A stretch of 64,000 bases of DNA, from assembly GCA_015272395.1 (NCBI GenBank), contig JACYLQ010000005.1, positions 186,001 through 250,000 on the forward strand, written 5' to 3'. The position numbers and the translations under genes were made by a program. This DNA comes from Calothrix sp. C42_A2020_038. GTDB lineage: Bacteria; Cyanobacteriota; Cyanobacteriia; Cyanobacteriales; Nostocaceae. The notes beneath the pieces are model-generated. The model worked only from the letters and a program-made list of their open reading frames with translations. It was not told the DNA's origin and ran no database searches. Below, in pieces: positions 27,887 through 38,052 of the stretch (positions are counted from its first letter, which is position 1; every line of letters begins with the position of its first letter).

Positions 27887-28260
27887 ATTAGCTCCTGTTT
27901 TATTAACAAATTTGACAAAATTTCTATAATTTTGGTGATTGATTAATTATTCACAATGAAGATGACATAAAAGTGACAGAAATTATCGTTACTATAAATT
28001 AGTGCATATTGGGTAATTATTCAGTTCAATTTATTAATATCTCCTCTCTCCGTAGGTAGAGATTATAGCAATCCGTAGTATTAACATCAATTTTTTGATT
28101 AACCTAGAATTAAATACTAGAAAATATAAAAAAATTACCTCTACCTTAAGTAAATCTAACCTCTTACAGACGTAAAGTTATGTAAATTCATCTAAAATAT
28201 TACTTAAGATACTGTTTTAACATACTTAAATAATTAAATTATTAAGTCTGGATTATCGCC
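27887..28260. other. Intergenic region between divergent genes
   Basis: AT-rich DNA of 374 bases carrying the promoters of the permease and RND genes. A short imperfect inverted repeat CTCTCTCC...GGTAGAG is visible around 28044-28066. No gene, RNA or strong operator was recognised. Confidence 0.45.
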
Positions 28261-29862
28261 ATGTCTTTGCATAAATCAATTCATTCTCAATCAACCACAA
28301 AAGAGACAACTAAAGCATCTGTTGTAGTTAAAAACGAATTAGATTTAAAAGATAACAAAGTTACCGATTCCTTAGAAGAAAATCAACCAAATTCTCAAAA
28401 AAATAATCAAAGCAATAAATTATTAGCCTTTATCAAAAAAAACTGGTGGTTACTTCCTATAATCGGAATCGTACTAGCAATTGCTTCTCTAACAGTTATT
28501 CGTTTACGAGAAAACTCCACAGAACCAACGACAGCCACAGAAATAGCACCTTTATCTGTACGAACAACACCAGTTCAACAACAACCATTACAAGCTTGGG
28601 TGTCAACGCAGGGTGTTGTTCGAGCAGTCAAATATCAACACCTCTCCTTTCAAGTCGAGGGAGATGTGACTTATCTCGCAAGTCGTGGTAATCGAAGCCT
28701 GCGTTCCGGTGATCGAGTTACTAGAGGAGAATTACTAGCACGAGTTGACGATAGGGAGTTACAGGCAGATGTCCAACAAGCGCAAGCCGCCATTGCAGAA
28801 GCACAGAAACAGAGAGCCGCAGCCGCTTCTCAAGTTTCAACTGCTCAAGCACAAGTAGCCCAAGCTCAGTCTCAAGTTCGACAGGCACAAGCACAACTTA
28901 CCAAAGCAATAACGAACCGTAATCTTGCTCAAACCGAACTGCAACGTTACCAGTTATTATTTAACGAAGGAGCAGTTGCTGCCAGTGAATTAGACACCCG
29001 TAGAAATGCTGTTCAAGATGCTGATGCAAATGTTCAAGCAGTACAAGCAGAAATTGCAGCAGCTGAAGCTCAAGTAAAAGCAGCCCGCGCGCAAGTAGAA
29101 ACTGCAACACAGCAACTCAATGCAACTCAATCTGGTGTAACTACTGCCCAAGCACGGTTAAGTCAAGCACAAGTTGCCTTGGAAAGAGCCAGTATCTACG
29201 CTCCTTTCGACGGTATAATTACTAATCTCAACATCCGACAAGGCGAGTATTTTTCACCACAATTAGTCACTTCTCAACTCGGAGGTAGTTACCAAGGAAT
29301 CTTAGAGCGAGTACCAATAGTAATTATCGACCCTAGCGAGTTTGAAGTCATAGCAGATATTGCCGGGTCGAGCGGTGAGAATGTTAGTACAGGTCAAACA
29401 GCGCTCGTTGGTGCAGGTAATAACATCACAGGTGGCACAAATTCAAATACCAACACCGACAACCAAAACTTAATTGCAGGCGCCAGAGCTAGAGGTGAAG
29501 TTTTCGCTGTCAACCCCGCGATCAGTCCCGGAGGTCGTGCGATCGAAGCTAGAATTCGTCTTGACCCACAAGCATCTGGGAAGCTACGACATGGGGAACA
29601 AGTGACAACTTGGATAGCTGTTGCAGAAAAACAAAACGCCACAGTTGTTCCTTTAAATGCTGTCGTTCGTCGTAACCAACAATCATATATATTCGTTGTT
29701 GATCAAAATAAAGGAGTGGTTCAACAACGACAGGTAGAATTAGGAATTACAGGTATATCCTCTCAAGAAATTATCAAAGGTGTCTCTTCTGGAGAATTAG
29801 TTGTTACACAAGGACAAAACCGCCTTGTTGATGGTGCTGCCGTAAGGATTGTAGGACAATGA
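28261..29862 (+). CDS. RND efflux pump periplasmic adaptor (membrane fusion protein)
   Basis: A 533-residue protein. A hydrophilic N-terminus of about 58 residues precedes one membrane anchor (WWLLPIIGIVLAIASLTVI). The barrel-sandwich part reads FQVEGDVTYLASRGNRSLRS and SGDRVTRGELLARVDDREL. A long Ala/Gln-rich coiled-coil hairpin runs from about residue 165 to 310 (QAQAAIAEAQKQRAAAASQV and similar). It is followed by ERASIYAPFDGIITNLNIRQ and a C-terminal beta domain. It bridges the inner-membrane pump to an outer-membrane channel, which is not in the window. The stop overlaps the pump start (ATGA at 29859), so translation is coupled. Confidence 0.9.
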   Translation: MSLHKSIHSQSTTKETTKASVVVKNELDLKDNKVTDSLEENQPNSQKNNQSNKLLAFIKKNWWLLPIIGIVLAIASLTVIRLRENSTEPTTATEIAPLSVRTTPVQQQPLQAWVSTQGVVRAVKYQHLSFQVEGDVTYLASRGNRSLRSGDRVTRGELLARVDDRELQADVQQAQAAIAEAQKQRAAAASQVSTAQAQVAQAQSQVRQAQAQLTKAITNRNLAQTELQRYQLLFNEGAVAASELDTRRNAVQDADANVQAVQAEIAAAEAQVKAARAQVETATQQLNATQSGVTTAQARLSQAQVALERASIYAPFDGIITNLNIRQGEYFSPQLVTSQLGGSYQGILERVPIVIIDPSEFEVIADIAGSSGENVSTGQTALVGAGNNITGGTNSNTNTDNQNLIAGARARGEVFAVNPAISPGGRAIEARIRLDPQASGKLRHGEQVTTWIAVAEKQNATVVPLNAVVRRNQQSYIFVVDQNKGVVQQRQVELGITGISSQEIIKGVSSGELVVTQGQNRLVDGAAVRIVGQ

Positions 29863-32800
29863 AAACAGATATTATTACCAATGCAAATCAACAGCCAAAA
29901 CCTGCTGAGAATCAAAAAACTTCACCATTAGCGAGGTTTCTTTTTCTTAATCCTATTTTCGGTATTCTTCTAAGTTTACTATTAATTGCTGGCGGGGTAC
30001 TAGGTTATTTTTCTCTAGTTAAACAATCAAACCCAGATATTGATATTGCTGTTGCGACTGTTACAACTGTTTGGCCCGGCGCCGATCCTCAAACCATAGA
30101 ACAGCAAGTTACTACAAAAATTGAAACAGAAATTAATTCTGTTCAAAACGTTAGGCAAGTTAGAAGCGCTTCTTATACTGGCTTCTCAGTCATTAACGTT
30201 GAATTCGTCTCCGATGCTGATGTCCAAACCTCTCTTACAGACCTGCGTGATGCGGTGTCTCAAGCCCAAGCAGAGTTACCAGCAGACGCAGAGCAACCTG
30301 TAGTTAGGCAAATATCTTTTGATGATGCCCCAATTATTACTATCGCATTGTTTGGGAATCTCGACTCGACCGTAATTAGCAGTGCCGCACAAAGAATTCA
30401 AGACCGTTTAGAACAAGTAACAGGTGTCAGCGAAGTTACCCTTGGTGGCGCCAGAGAAGAAGTTATTCAAGTACAAATGAATCCCTTTAGATTGGCAGAG
30501 TTAGGCATTTCACCAGTAACTATCGCCAACCGAATTCGCACAGCCAACCAAGATACTCCTCTAGCTGATATTGAAAGCGATGTGATTGGTTCTCAAGTAC
30601 GTTTTTACGGTCGATTTCGCACTGTCGAAGACTTACGCGAATTACCCATTACCCGTTTAGAAGGTCGAGTTGTACGTTTAAACGAAGTCGCGACAGTCAA
30701 CCAAGAATTGGAAAGAGAAGAAAGTCGTGCTTTCATTAGCACCAAAGGTAACCCATACCAACCAGTTGTTAGTGTCAGTATTACAAAAGTACCAGGACAA
30801 GATTCGATTGCGGTAATTGATAATGTCATCGCAGCAATGGAGCAAATCAAACAAAATCCAGACTACTGGCCTTTTGGGATGGAATATCTTGTTACTGCTG
30901 ATGAATCGGAAACTATTTGGGAACAGTTAACTAACGTATTTAATAATGTCTGGCAGGCAATGCTGGCAGTATTTGTTGTTTTATTTATTGCATTATCGTG
31001 GCGTGAAGCTTTAATTGCTGGACTATCTATCCCCCTAACTTTCTTAGGCACTTTAGCAGTTCTGTGGCTAACAGGTCAAACCCTCAACATCATGGTTTTA
31101 ATTGGTATGGTGTTAGCTTTAGGGATTTTGGTAGATGTATTTATTTTAATGATGGAGGGTATGCACGAAGCAATTTTCGTCAAAGGCTTAAGCTTTAATC
31201 AAGCAGCTCTACAAACAGTCAAAACCTACGCTTTACCTGCCTTCTCCGGACAATTAACAACTATTTTAGCGCTTGTACCATTGTTAGCAATTAGTGGTAC
31301 ATTAGGTAAATTTATTCGCTTGTTACCATACACAACCATTATTTGTTTATTATTAAGTTTTACTATTGCTCTTTTAATCGATATACCTTTATCTCGTTAT
31401 TTACTCGCAAATCTCAAAGGAGTCGAGAAAAAATCTTTTATCGACCGACTCACGGAGAAAGCATCCCATAAATTTACAAGATGGAGTTTAAACCACACCG
31501 TCAGAAATCAAGCTACTGCCATCGCTTGGACAGCCGGAGCAATCTCATTATTTATTTGTGCTATACTTGCCGCATCACAAATTCAAGTTGAATTTTTCCC
31601 CCAATCTGACGAACGCAACTTTAGTGTTAACGTTGAATTACCCCCAACTACAACTCTTGATGCTTCTCAACAAGTTGCTGATGATTTAGGGGAAATTTTA
31701 CGGCAAAAAACTTATTTAGAAAGTGTTATTAAATACGTCGGACAACGTAGCACCTTAGTTAGTACTGGAGAATTACAACCGAATGAAGGTAGTTATTTAG
31801 TTGGTTTTTCTGGTGTCTTTACTCCAGAGAAGCAACGCGACCAACTCTCTTTTGAATACCTCAACGATTTACGTCGGGAGCTAGAAACAGCACTCAACAA
31901 CTATCCCGGAGCATCACTCGTACTAACTGGACAACAAGCGGGAGGCGCCCAAGAGCCAATTCAAATAGTCATTTCTGGGACTGAAATTAATCAGTTACGT
32001 GAAATTTCTCAAGAAGTGCAAGCAGCATTAAGACAAATACCAGGAGCTATCGATGTCCGTGATAACTTAGGAGCTTTAGTACCAGACTTACGTTTAATAC
32101 CCAGGCGTGAAGAATTAAACTTTTACGATATTACCGAAGAAGAACTAGCAACCCAGGCTAGTTATTATACCAGAACTATTGATGTTGGTGACTTTCCCAT
32201 TGGTGGAAACCAAGAAGACATCGAAATTCGTCTCAGTACAGCGTGGCCATCTCGGAATGGTGCCGTCGGAGGTCCTACGCGCAGAGATGAATTACTAGCA
32301 GTACGATTTTTTACAAATAACCCTAACCAAGAAGTAATATCCGCAGGAACTGTAATTGAAGCAGTTCAAAGCGAAGCTCCACTTTCAATAACTCGTAGAA
32401 ACGGGCAACGCACAGTAACAGTTTTAGCTAAAAACGAAGGACGTACCGTAGGCGACATACTAACAGCTTTACAGCCAAGACTAGAAGAACTAAAAAAATC
32501 TTGGCAACAAGGTTACGATTATAACTTCGGAGGTGAAACAGAAGACCAAGCAGAAACCTTTGGTTCAGCAACTTCAGCCCTTGGTTTGGCAATTTTTCTA
32601 GTATTCGCCGTCCTTGTACTACAACTGGGTTCTTTCCGCCAACCATTCATCATTATGCTAGCCGTACCCTTTGCTATGATAGGTACAATTGGTGGATTCT
32701 TCCTTGCAGGAATTCGTTTTTCCTTCGTGGCTTTCATCGGCATCATAGCTTTGGTAGGGATTGTAGTAAATGATGCAATCGTCATGGTAGATACCATGAA

Positions 32801-33047
32801 TAGCTATCAACAACAAGGAATCAATAAAAAACAAGCAGCAGCTAAAGGAGTATCTGATAGACTCAGACCAGTAATTACAACATCCGTAACAACAATTATT
32901 GGTTTAATTCCCCTTGCTCTAAGCGACCCAACTTGGATGCCTTTATGTAGTGCAATAATTTTCGGCTTGCTAACAGGTACCCTAAGCGCGTTGCTAGTTG
33001 TACCATGCTTGTACCTATTAATCACACCCAAAGCGCAAAAATTGTAA
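29859..33047 (+). CDS. RND efflux permease (HAE1/AcrB-like)
   Basis: A 1062-residue inner-membrane pump with the 12-helix RND plan: helix 1 at about 30-50, a large periplasmic loop (TVWPGADPQTIEQQVTTKIE), helices 2-6 from about 340, a second loop, and helices 8-12 near 900-1050. Helix 4 reads GMVLALGILVDVFILMMEGM: it has LGILVDVFI where AcrB-type pumps have the proton-relay pair GLLVDDAIV, so the second Asp is replaced by Val. Helix 10 retains GIVVNDAIVMVDTMN. The pump is driven by proton flux, exporting drugs, solvents or lipids; the substrate is unknown. It is coupled to the adaptor by a 4-base overlap and terminated by a hairpin at 33052. Confidence 0.9.
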   Translation: MKTDIITNANQQPKPAENQKTSPLARFLFLNPIFGILLSLLLIAGGVLGYFSLVKQSNPDIDIAVATVTTVWPGADPQTIEQQVTTKIETEINSVQNVRQVRSASYTGFSVINVEFVSDADVQTSLTDLRDAVSQAQAELPADAEQPVVRQISFDDAPIITIALFGNLDSTVISSAAQRIQDRLEQVTGVSEVTLGGAREEVIQVQMNPFRLAELGISPVTIANRIRTANQDTPLADIESDVIGSQVRFYGRFRTVEDLRELPITRLEGRVVRLNEVATVNQELEREESRAFISTKGNPYQPVVSVSITKVPGQDSIAVIDNVIAAMEQIKQNPDYWPFGMEYLVTADESETIWEQLTNVFNNVWQAMLAVFVVLFIALSWREALIAGLSIPLTFLGTLAVLWLTGQTLNIMVLIGMVLALGILVDVFILMMEGMHEAIFVKGLSFNQAALQTVKTYALPAFSGQLTTILALVPLLAISGTLGKFIRLLPYTTIICLLLSFTIALLIDIPLSRYLLANLKGVEKKSFIDRLTEKASHKFTRWSLNHTVRNQATAIAWTAGAISLFICAILAASQIQVEFFPQSDERNFSVNVELPPTTTLDASQQVADDLGEILRQKTYLESVIKYVGQRSTLVSTGELQPNEGSYLVGFSGVFTPEKQRDQLSFEYLNDLRRELETALNNYPGASLVLTGQQAGGAQEPIQIVISGTEINQLREISQEVQAALRQIPGAIDVRDNLGALVPDLRLIPRREELNFYDITEEELATQASYYTRTIDVGDFPIGGNQEDIEIRLSTAWPSRNGAVGGPTRRDELLAVRFFTNNPNQEVISAGTVIEAVQSEAPLSITRRNGQRTVTVLAKNEGRTVGDILTALQPRLEELKKSWQQGYDYNFGGETEDQAETFGSATSALGLAIFLVFAVLVLQLGSFRQPFIIMLAVPFAMIGTIGGFFLAGIRFSFVAFIGIIALVGIVVNDAIVMVDTMNSYQQQGINKKQAAAKGVSDRLRPVITTSVTTIIGLIPLALSDPTWMPLCSAIIFGLLTGTLSALLVVPCLYLLITPKAQKL

Positions 33048-33348
33048 TTGCCGTGGGGTACCTGGCGCCACGCACCCCACGAAAACATTTAGTACAGGTT
33101 GGCGGAAATAAAGCGACCTTTAAAAATAACTGGAAAGTTCGTAAAATCAACTTTCTTTCTTTTTAATTTTGACTTTTGACTTTTGCCTTGTTGTACTAGT
33201 GCGACGCAACACAAGGTTAGGAAACCAAAATCTAAGAATCTTCATACCTTACTAGTGTGAACGGATTGATAAAATTTTCAAAGACGAATTCACATCAAAA
33301 TTCCTACCCAATATCTTTGAAAAACAAAGAATCCAACATAGGGGAGCA
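33048..33348. other. Intergenic region with terminator
   Basis: This 301-base gap begins with the hairpin at 33052-33081. A TTTTGACTTTTGACTTTTGCC tract (33165-33187), a low-complexity motif common in filamentous cyanobacteria, follows. No gene was recognised. Confidence 0.45.
33052..33081 (+). terminator. Hairpin terminator of the RND operon
   Basis: CGTGGGGT (33052-33059) pairs with ACCCCACG (33074-33081), and the loop contains a TGGCGCCA palindrome. It starts 5 bases after the pump stop codon and is followed by AAAACATTT. Confidence 0.6.
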
Positions 33349-34353
33349 ATGCTATTATTTTTTCAATTCATCTTGTGTGCTACCTTAATATTCCTCACTG
33401 CAACACAACTTTCCCAAAGCGCGGATATACTTGCAGAAAAAACAGGCTTAGGACGGACTTGGGTCGGCGCCATCTTATTAGCAGGTGCCACGTCCTTACC
33501 CGAACTCGCAACAGGTATCAGCGCTGTAGTAATATTCAACGCACCAGATCTAGCAGCAGGAGGTATATTTGGTAGTTGCTTATTTAACTTACTGATACTA
33601 GCATTTCTAGATATATTTGCAGGTCCGACCCCCTTACTGCAACGGGCACAAGTTGGTCACGCACTCGCTGCAGGTCTAGGCTCCATTCTCCTGGGTATTG
33701 GGGCAATTGGTATCATCCTTGCAGAAAACAAAAAAAACCTTACCTTTGGTTGGGTCGGCGCCCCTAGCATATTACTTCTATTAGTATACTTTACCAGCGC
33801 CCGTATAATAGCTCAATTTGAAATCAAAAGACGTATCGAAGCCTTAGAAGAAGCAGAAATCTTACAGTACGAACATATTAAGCCAAAATTAGCATATTTA
33901 AGATTTGCATTACTTTCGCTTGCAATTACTATACTAGGAGTGTGGCTAGCATCATTAGGACAAGAAATAGCAACAGTTACAGGATTAGGCGAAAGTTTTA
34001 TTGGCTCCTTACTGCTAGCAGCAACTACATCATTACCCGAAATCATTGCCGGATTCGCAGCCATCCAACTAAACGCAGTGGACTTAGCAGTATCCAACGT
34101 ATTCGGTTCCAACATCTTCAACATGGCAATTCTAGCCATCTATGACTTAACCTACATTCGAGGCGACCTCTGGTCAAACATCAGTTCCGTACATATCTTT
34201 ACAGCCATCATCGCAATGATGATGACTTCCGTAGGAATCATCGGACTAATATATAGTGCAGCACATCGTCCCTCCAAACTATATATCACCTGGGACGGAA
34301 TAGTCCTAATTTTACTCTACATCACTGGTATGTACATAATCTACATTAGCTAA
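33349..34353 (+). CDS. Sodium/calcium-type cation antiporter (CaCA family)
   Basis: A 334-residue membrane protein with two inverted halves. The alpha-repeats are visible: LLAGATSLPELATGISAVVI near residue 44 and LAATTSLPEIIAGFAAIQLN near 225, each with the TSLPE core, followed by GSCLFNLLILAFLD and FGSNIFNMAILAIYD. About ten helices are present, with a charged loop (KRRIEALEEAEILQYEHIKP) at the centre. The family exchanges Ca2+ for Na+ or H+. The start MLLFFQFILC is preceded by AGGGGAGCA. Specificity is not determinable by eye. Confidence 0.85.
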   Translation: MLLFFQFILCATLIFLTATQLSQSADILAEKTGLGRTWVGAILLAGATSLPELATGISAVVIFNAPDLAAGGIFGSCLFNLLILAFLDIFAGPTPLLQRAQVGHALAAGLGSILLGIGAIGIILAENKKNLTFGWVGAPSILLLLVYFTSARIIAQFEIKRRIEALEEAEILQYEHIKPKLAYLRFALLSLAITILGVWLASLGQEIATVTGLGESFIGSLLLAATTSLPEIIAGFAAIQLNAVDLAVSNVFGSNIFNMAILAIYDLTYIRGDLWSNISSVHIFTAIIAMMMTSVGIIGLIYSAAHRPSKLYITWDGIVLILLYITGMYIIYIS

Positions 34354-34536
34354 ATCTTATACAATATATTTAGAAATGACGAAAAACTATTTTTCTTGAT
34401 TCGGATCAAACTACCCTTGGTTATAATTAAAAAAGGGGTCTAATAGTCACAGTTAATACAATAAAAACTAATAACGCAGACCGCTAGATATGAGGTAAAC
34501 TTTTATTAGTATAGTACACAATCGTAAAACAACTCC

Positions 34537-37500
34537 GTGTCTTGGAAGCGTAATATCAAAATACTTCTAATCATCGTTGGAATTCTGCTGTTTTTGGAAC
34601 TGTTGTCCCGTATAGTAGCAGAAGTCCTTTGGTTTCAGGAAGTAGGCTACATCAGAGCATTTTTACTCAGGCTAATAACTCAGAGTCTTTTATGGATAAT
34701 AGTTTCCGTTAGCACAGCTTGGTACTTACTCAAAAACCTATCAATCGCAGAAAAACATAAATATCCTCACCCCACCTCAGAAAAAACGTCACACAAAAGC
34801 GAAGAAGCTTCCATTTATCTTCCTTATATTCTCACATCCCCCCCTGTATCTAGTTCTCCCAAAACCCGTAAATACTTAAAATTCCGCTGGTTTCTAATTT
34901 TAGTTATTGCCATCAGTTTGTTATTAACTTTATTATTAGCTCACTACGGGCAAATAGCAATTTATTATATCCAATTCCTAAATACTCAACCAGTATCGGC
35001 TACCCCCATCAACCCCATACTTTTCCAACCAGAAGAAATCTGGCAACTTGGTCAACAAATAGTCTCTAAAATTTGGTATGTTGGCATAGTTACGGGAATT
35101 ACAATCGCGCTGTTAATCTATCCTCGCTTTCTGTTAACGGTATCAGCAATTTTACTAAGTATCACGCTAGGAATGGTCTTTAGCGCTCAGTGGGGGAAAA
35201 TACTACAATACTTTTACAGTACATCCTTTAATAACACTGACCCTTTATTTGTCAAAGACATCGGCTTTTATATTTTTAATATCCCTGTTTGGGAACTTCT
35301 AGAATTCTGGGCAATGGGATTGTTTTTATATAGCTTAATCGCAGTTACCCTTACTTACTTATTATCAGGTGATAGTATCAGCCAAGGATTTTTCCCTGGC
35401 TTCTCATCACAACAACAGCGTCATTTATGCGCTAATGGTGGTTTGTTGATGCTGGTTGTTGCGTTTAGTTACTGGCTAAGTCGTTACGAACTACTATACT
35501 CTCCGCGCGGCGTTACTTTCGGTGCCAGCTATACTGATGTCACAGCCCAACTACCAGCATACAATATTCTCAGCTTCTTCGCACTAATAATCGCAGCTTA
35601 CCTTATAATCAGAGCAATTTATTGGCGCCCGAAATTTTCCTTCTGGAGAATAACATATTATGGACTAGGAACTTTTGTAATACTATCCATAACAGGCATT
35701 ATCGTACCAATTGCAGTGCAGTACTTAATCGTTCAACCAAACGAATTAGCACGAGAACAAACTTACATCCAACGTACCATTGCCTTAACCAGACGAGCAT
35801 TCAATTTAGATACAATTGCAGCGGAAACCTTTAACCCACAAGGACAGTTAACACAAGCAGCTATCGCAGCAAACGACTTAACAATTCGTAACATTAGACT
35901 ATGGGATAAGCAACCACTGCTACAAACAAACCGTCAGCTACAACAAATTCGACTTTACTATCAATTTCCGGATGCAGATATCGACCGCTACACCTTGCAA
36001 ACAGACGTAGCAACTCGCAGACCAGCAGCACCACAACAACCTCCGGAACCAAATTTAAATGCAGAAACGACAGAGCGGCGCCAAGTATTAATCGCAGCAA
36101 GAGAATTGGATTATAATGCAGTACCTCAACAAGCTCAAACTTGGATCAACCGCCACTTAATCTACACTCATGGCTATGGGTTTACCCTAACTCCTGTAAA
36201 CGTAGTAGGAGCAGGTGGACTACCAGAATATTTTGTGAAAGATATTGGTGGAAGTGAGGGAGAAGCCCTTTCAACTTCCAGCGAGTCCATCCGCGCGAGT
36301 ATCCCCATTGGACAACCTCGGATATATTTCGGAGAAATTACTAACACATATGTAATGACTGGCACTAGGGTAAGAGAATTCGATTATCCAAGTGGCAGTG
36401 AAAATGTCTACAACGTTTATAGTGGGCAAGGAGGAATTAGCATTGGTTCACTCTGGCAAAAGTTAGTATTTGCAACATATTTCAAAGACTGGCGAATACT
36501 ACTAACACGAGAATTTTTACCCCAAACAGAGATTTTATTCCGACGTAACATCAAAGACAGAATTCGGGCTATTGCTCCATTTTTGCGCTACGACAGCGAC
36601 CCTTACCTGGTAACAGTCGATAAAAATCCCCTTCAGAACCAATCAGGATTTCCTCCCGATCAAAATTACCTTTACTGGATTGTTGATGCTTACACCACAA
36701 GCGAACGCTACCCTTATTCAGATCCAAGTACAGATGGTATAAATTATATCCGTAATTCAGTAAAAGTAGTCATTGATGCCTATAATGGCTCAGTAAACTT
36801 TTATATTGCTGATGCAAGTGACCCAGTAATTGCTTCCTGGCAGAAAATTTTCCCGAACATGTTCAAACCGCTCAATGAAATGCCAACAAATCTAATTAGG
36901 CATATTCGCTACCCCGTAGACTTCTTTAAAATTCAATCTGAGCGGTTAATGACATACCATATGACAGATACGCAAGTATTTTATAACCGTGAAGACCAAT
37001 GGCAAATTCCCCAAGAAATCTACGGTAGCGAACCGCGTCCAGTAGAGCCATATTATTTGATCACTAGCCTACCATCTGTACCTTTTGAGGAATTTATATT
37101 GCTTTTACCATATACCCCCAGAGGTAGAACCAACCTCATCGCTTGGTTAGGAGCGCGCGCGGATGGAGAAAACTATGGTAAATTAATCTTATACGAATTT
37201 CCTAAAGAACGTCTAATTTACGGGCCAGAACAAATTGAAGCTCGTATAAACCAAGACCCAATCATATCTCAACAAATTTCCTTATGGAATCGTCAAGGTT
37301 CAAGAGTAATTCAAGGAAACTTACTAATAATCCCAATCGAACAATCTTTACTATACGTCGAACCAATATATTTAGAAGCAACTCAAAACAGCTTACCAAC
37401 ATTAGTGCGAGTAGTAGTTGCGTACGAAAACAGGATTGTCATGACACAAACACTACAACAAGCACTACAAGCTATTTTCCAGCCAGAAACAACACCAGCT

Positions 37501-37542
37501 CCTCCCATCATCCGACCATTAGAAGAACCAGCACCATCATAA
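34537..37542 (+). CDS. UPF0182 (COG1615) large membrane protein
   Basis: A 1001-residue protein that begins at GTG 34537. About seven membrane helices fill the first 400 residues ([40 protein letters not shown], and others), followed by a long soluble extracytoplasmic region. Diagnostic blocks are [79 protein letters not shown] and [20 protein letters not shown]. Length and layout match UPF0182, widespread in cyanobacteria and actinobacteria, whose role is unknown. The Pro-rich C-terminus ([19 protein letters not shown]) is unstructured. It is a single gene. Confidence 0.9.
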   Translation: MSWKRNIKILLIIVGILLFLELLSRIVAEVLWFQEVGYIRAFLLRLITQSLLWIIVSVSTAWYLLKNLSIAEKHKYPHPTSEKTSHKSEEASIYLPYILTSPPVSSSPKTRKYLKFRWFLILVIAISLLLTLLLAHYGQIAIYYIQFLNTQPVSATPINPILFQPEEIWQLGQQIVSKIWYVGIVTGITIALLIYPRFLLTVSAILLSITLGMVFSAQWGKILQYFYSTSFNNTDPLFVKDIGFYIFNIPVWELLEFWAMGLFLYSLIAVTLTYLLSGDSISQGFFPGFSSQQQRHLCANGGLLMLVVAFSYWLSRYELLYSPRGVTFGASYTDVTAQLPAYNILSFFALIIAAYLIIRAIYWRPKFSFWRITYYGLGTFVILSITGIIVPIAVQYLIVQPNELAREQTYIQRTIALTRRAFNLDTIAAETFNPQGQLTQAAIAANDLTIRNIRLWDKQPLLQTNRQLQQIRLYYQFPDADIDRYTLQTDVATRRPAAPQQPPEPNLNAETTERRQVLIAARELDYNAVPQQAQTWINRHLIYTHGYGFTLTPVNVVGAGGLPEYFVKDIGGSEGEALSTSSESIRASIPIGQPRIYFGEITNTYVMTGTRVREFDYPSGSENVYNVYSGQGGISIGSLWQKLVFATYFKDWRILLTREFLPQTEILFRRNIKDRIRAIAPFLRYDSDPYLVTVDKNPLQNQSGFPPDQNYLYWIVDAYTTSERYPYSDPSTDGINYIRNSVKVVIDAYNGSVNFYIADASDPVIASWQKIFPNMFKPLNEMPTNLIRHIRYPVDFFKIQSERLMTYHMTDTQVFYNREDQWQIPQEIYGSEPRPVEPYYLITSLPSVPFEEFILLLPYTPRGRTNLIAWLGARADGENYGKLILYEFPKERLIYGPEQIEARINQDPIISQQISLWNRQGSRVIQGNLLIIPIEQSLLYVEPIYLEATQNSLPTLVRVVVAYENRIVMTQTLQQALQAIFQPETTPAPPIIRPLEEPAPS

Positions 37543-37663
37543 TGTAAATTCCGGCGCCAAGTAATCTTGCATAATAGCTTAAGTTCTAGTTTTTTGGTTG
37601 CGTTACGCACCCTAATATCCCATTTTTGATTCAATAAGAAAAGAGTTCTATATATTTTTGCTA

Positions 37664-37951
37664 ATGAGTCAGCGACGAGAAGAGCGCTTACAAATCCCTG
37701 CTTTAGGTGAATACTACGACGATTTGCTGGATATTGATGCGGAATTGAATAACCGTACTAGAGTTCAGCAAGCACAAAGTTTACTTTCCGAGAAACTTCA
37801 AGAACGTATACCCAGCATTAAAGAAAGGGTTCAGTACCTAGCAGATAAAAATGGTATGACCTTTGACCATATGTGGGGTGAAATTCTAGCGAAGCGAGGT
37901 AAAGTCACAAATTTTACCAATATCCCCGTTGAAGAAAACAAGGAAAATTAA
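37664..37951 (+). CDS. Small conserved protein, paralogue 1
   Basis: A 95-residue acidic, helical protein beginning MSQRREERLQIPALGEYYDD. The start is set by comparison with its paralogue at 52405-52698 (MNQRREDRLQIPALGEYYDD); an upstream TTG at 37658 would add only two residues. The shared core is LDIDAELNNRTRVQQAQSLL, then SEKLQERI, and MWGEILAKRGK near the end. No membrane segment or enzyme motif is seen. I do not recognise the family. The two copies are about 65-70% identical by eye and lie 15 kb apart in opposite orientations. Confidence 0.75.
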   Translation: MSQRREERLQIPALGEYYDDLLDIDAELNNRTRVQQAQSLLSEKLQERIPSIKERVQYLADKNGMTFDHMWGEILAKRGKVTNFTNIPVEENKEN

Positions 37952-38052
37952 AAACTAAGAGTAAAAAGTAAAAAAATAAGAGTAGGGCAACCCTTATGTA
38001 TAGTTATATATGTATGTATTGAGGTAATTTCAACTTTTTGTTTTTTTACTTT

